From: Sordaria brevicollis
Lineage: Eukaryota > Ascomycota > Sordariomycetes > Sordariales > Sordariaceae
Direction of reading: 5' to 3'
Assembly (NCBI GenBank): GCA_033439795.1
Contig: JAUTDP010000013.1
Coordinates: 1,674,001-1,738,000, forward strand
DNA length: 64,000 nucleotides
The number at the start of each line of letters is the position of its first letter. Position 1 is the first letter of the stretch. A program made the translations under genes and the position numbers. Positions 61,968-64,000 of this stretch are shown here, in pieces. The notes under the pieces were generated by a model. That model worked only from the letters and a program-made list of their open reading frames with translations. It was not told the origin of the DNA and searched no databases.

Positions 61968-62253
61968 TATAAAATTATAAATACGAGAGAGTAAGAGTAA
62001 ATTATATAAAGTAAATTTATTTTAGAAAGAAGATTTTAATTTAATTAAATATAAATTTCTAATTAAGAATTATCCTCTTTTATACTTATACGCTTCCTTA
62101 TAAGTCCGGAACGGTCGGCGCTTAAACTCCGAAATCCTTTCCTCTATATTATATCCTACTATTTTTGTTTTATCCGCTATTTTATCCATCGTCCTGGGCC
62201 ACTGTGCCCTAGTTGTGCGGGTCCCCCTAGGCCTTCCTAGCGATACCCTTATA
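61968..62253 (-). repeat. 5' LTR (right copy, 286 bp)
   Basis: Partner of 54313-54598. Its outer (right) end around 62190-62240 retains unmutated CpA/TpG (for example CTGGGCCACTGTGCCC against CTAGGCTATTATACCC in the other copy), while its inner end is heavily mutated. Confidence 0.93.
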
Positions 62254-62258
62254 CTAAA
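62254..62258 (+). repeat. Target-site duplication CTAAA, right copy
   Basis: It follows the right LTR directly and matches 54308-54312. Confidence 0.85.
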
Positions 62259-62430
62259 TAAAGGATATTCGTAAAACTATCGCAATTACTCCTATTAGTA
62301 ACCGTTATAATATAAATTAAATTACTTATTTTTAGAAGATATTCCCCTCTTTTAAATTAACTACTATTAACCGCTTTAGATTAAAATAAAATAAAGTTCG
62401 TATTATCCTTACCTATTATAGGATTATACC
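62259..62430 (+). pseudogene. Right part of the interrupted RIP-damaged frame
   Basis: Counting CTAAA once, the plus-strand frame from the left flank continues here without a shift (KDIRKTIAITPISNRYNIN, later FKLTTINRFRLK), broken only by TAA/TAG. This supports one former coding sequence split by the retrotransposon. Confidence 0.4.
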
Positions 62431-64000
62431 TGTGCTATACCCGGTATACGCACTAACCACCTGTATAGGTGCTTAGATCCCTAGCGACTATTCCCGACTA
62501 TAGTACGCATACTATAGCTCGATATAGTTTAGATTTAATTACTTATAGTTACGTATAATATTACGTAGGTGCGTACGGACTAGGGTATAGGCTCGCGCTT
62601 ATATATTTAATCTTCTATATATATTTCTCCCTTCCCTTCCTTCGTATAATAATATATATTTTATTATATATTTAATAGTATTAACGCTATCCCTTAATAA
62701 TTTATTATACCTTTTTTAATACTATACGTATAATTTTCGAGGAAAATTAATTATTAATTATATTAATTAATATTAAAATTTATTTTTTTAACGATTAACG
62801 TTTTAACGACGGCCTTACGGTTAATTCGAATTAGGTAATTATTAAAACGAATATTACTATTATAATCGCTTATATTCTCTTTTCTTTTATATTTATTAAA
62901 ATATATTAATTTAAACGATTAATATCCGATTTAATCCCCGCTATAGTTATTAATACCCTTATTGCGGTTATTATACTTTTTAAAATTAGAAATATTAACC
63001 CTCGTAATATTAAATTTTAGGACTAATTTACCGACGTTATTTATACGCTTAATAACGATTCTATTATTATCCTAATTTTTATTATTTAAACGTTTAATTT
63101 AAGTAATTATTTTGCGTTCCCGGCCGTTATTTACGCGCTTATCCGCTTTATATAATTTAATATTATTTTTATTATTATTGAATTTTAAAGTATTAAGGAA
63201 GATTTTTAATAATCCGAGGACGAAAATTATTTATTGCGTTAGGATTTCGATTAATTCCGTATTTTAATTTAAAATAAGGATTAAATTAATGCGATTTTTA
63301 ATATTAATTTTGCAATCTTTAAAATTAATTATACCTTTTAATTTTCGGACGCTATTATTAAATAATAAATTTAATACGACGTTTATAAATAAACTTTCGT
63401 TAACGCCGCTTCCTAATATAATGATATCGTTAATAATTTTTAAATTCGTTTAACTGCCTTTTAATAAAATTTATTTAATATTTAAAAAAGTTATTCTAAT
63501 TTTAAAATTAATTTTTAAAATATAATTAAATACGAAATAATTAAATATTAAAAAATAATTAATAACCTTCGCTAATATTTATCCAAATTTATTAACCCCG
63601 CGTTTATACCCTTATTTAATAATAATAACGATAATAATTCTAATTTTAATAATTCCGAATCCGAATTTAATAATATAATTACTAATAACCCGGTCGGAAG
63701 TAATAGCGGTAACGGTTATAGGTCGGTATTACGTATCGTTATTTCCCCCGCTTTCGATAATATTAATAAAATTTTTGAAAAAATTACTAAATTTTATTAA
63801 TAGCGTATTAATATCTTATTCGCTTTTAAGGATAAATTTTCCGCCTTTAAAATTAAGGATATTAAATTTTCTTTAATGTCCTATTCCCTTCGTAATAAAC
63901 TTTAGGAGGTAATTAAATCCGAATTTATTAAAATTCTATTTAATAAATTAGTTAAATAATTTATTACCTTCGATTTATTTAAATAAATAGCTAATAAATA
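62431..64000 (+). mobile_element. Second RIP-damaged repeat, plus strand, runs off the window
   Basis: At 62431 a less mutated stretch starting TGTGCTATACCCGG appears and could be an LTR end. From about 63560 a plus-strand frame reads as an Asn/Ser-rich then charged protein (for example SEFNNIITNNPVGSNSGNGY and KDKFSAFKIKDIKFSL) with TAA/TAG as likely former Gln codons, perhaps a gag-like protein. The partner LTR would lie beyond 64000, so the class is unproven. Confidence 0.4.

Larger units (their letters stand above)
54313..62253 (-). mobile_element. Ty3/gypsy LTR retrotransposon, complete but RIP-inactivated
   Basis: The element is 7,941 bp long, bounded by 286-bp direct repeats and the 5-bp duplication CTAAA. 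Coding motifs read on the minus strand, in order from right to left: gag-like region (about 61.9-60.5 kb), zinc knuckle (60325-60366), a protease-to-RT linker fragment open at 59531-59812 (IPLILKGFKDIFSKEKAKVL), reverse transcriptase (59283-59329 and 59000-59029) and integrase (about 57.40-57.52 kb). This gag-PR-RT-IN order is that of Ty3/gypsy. Frames contain many TAA/TAG and substitutions of the RIP type, so no protein can be made. A polypurine tract adjoins the left (3') LTR. An unusual 132-bp repeat array lies between integrase and the 3' LTR. Confidence 0.93.
53466..64000. repeat. RIP-mutated AT-rich heterochromatin-type block
   Basis: Base composition changes abruptly near 53.5 kb. From there to the end the sequence is dominated by A and T. 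CpA and TpG are scarce (several whole 60-base lines, such as 57001-57060, have none), while CpG survives. All frames carry frequent TAA/TAG stops. This is the expected product of repeat-induced point mutation on both strands. No intact gene is present. Confidence 0.93.

Noticed and set aside
62431..62640. Possible tRNA or CRISPR-like palindromes
   Set aside because: The short palindromic GTATACGC/GCATACTA stretches do not fold into a tRNA by eye and do not repeat at regular spacing; an LTR edge is a simpler reading.

Overview
The window looks like a piece of a filamentous ascomycete chromosome, most probably Neurospora or a close Sordariaceae relative. This is inferred from short spliceosomal introns (GTAAGT-like donors, CTAAC-like branch sites, CAG/TAG acceptors), the set of fungal proteins encoded, and a terminal AT-rich block with the C-to-T/G-to-A pattern left by repeat-induced point mutation (RIP). 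I cannot fix the species from sequence alone.

Bases 1 to about 53,460 are ordinary euchromatin of balanced base composition with fifteen well-supported protein genes. In order they are: SEC24 (minus, its 3' end lies outside the window), a small single-span membrane protein (plus), a DUF1917/UPF0696 protein (minus), DPH7/RRT2 (plus), an MSN5/exportin-5 karyopherin (plus, ten exons), a Zn2Cys6 transcription factor (plus), an APH-fold protein with a degraded active site (minus), TAN1 (minus), POM152 (minus), a UCH37/BAP1-type deubiquitinase (plus), phosphatidylserine synthase CHO1 (plus), cytosolic threonyl-tRNA synthetase (minus), an F-box protein with SirB1-like and YccV-like regions (plus), a YTP1-family membrane protein (minus) and a LACTB2-like metallo-beta-lactamase-fold hydrolase (minus). 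They are mostly unrelated housekeeping genes (secretion, nuclear transport and pore, tRNA and translation-factor modification, lipid synthesis, ubiquitin); I see no operon-like or biosynthetic cluster. A probable pseudogene lies at about 14.0-14.65 kb, and long gene-free stretches of about 4.6 kb and 5.1 kb flank the APH-like and YTP1 genes.

From about 53.5 kb to the end, base composition collapses to strong AT richness, CpA and TpG are scarce, and every reading frame is broken. Within it I could delimit a complete minus-strand Ty3/gypsy retrotransposon at 54,313-62,253. It has two 286-bp LTRs that align without gaps at an offset of 7,655 bp, an exact 5-bp target duplication (CTAAA) and a polypurine tract. 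Recognisable but RIP-damaged zinc-knuckle, reverse transcriptase and integrase motifs lie inside. It carries an unexplained array of about four 132-bp repeats downstream of integrase. The element sits inside another RIP-damaged plus-strand reading frame that continues across the insertion point, and a further plus-strand repeat-like sequence runs off the right end. The most interesting region is therefore this nested, RIP-inactivated heterochromatin block and its sharp border with the gene-rich part.
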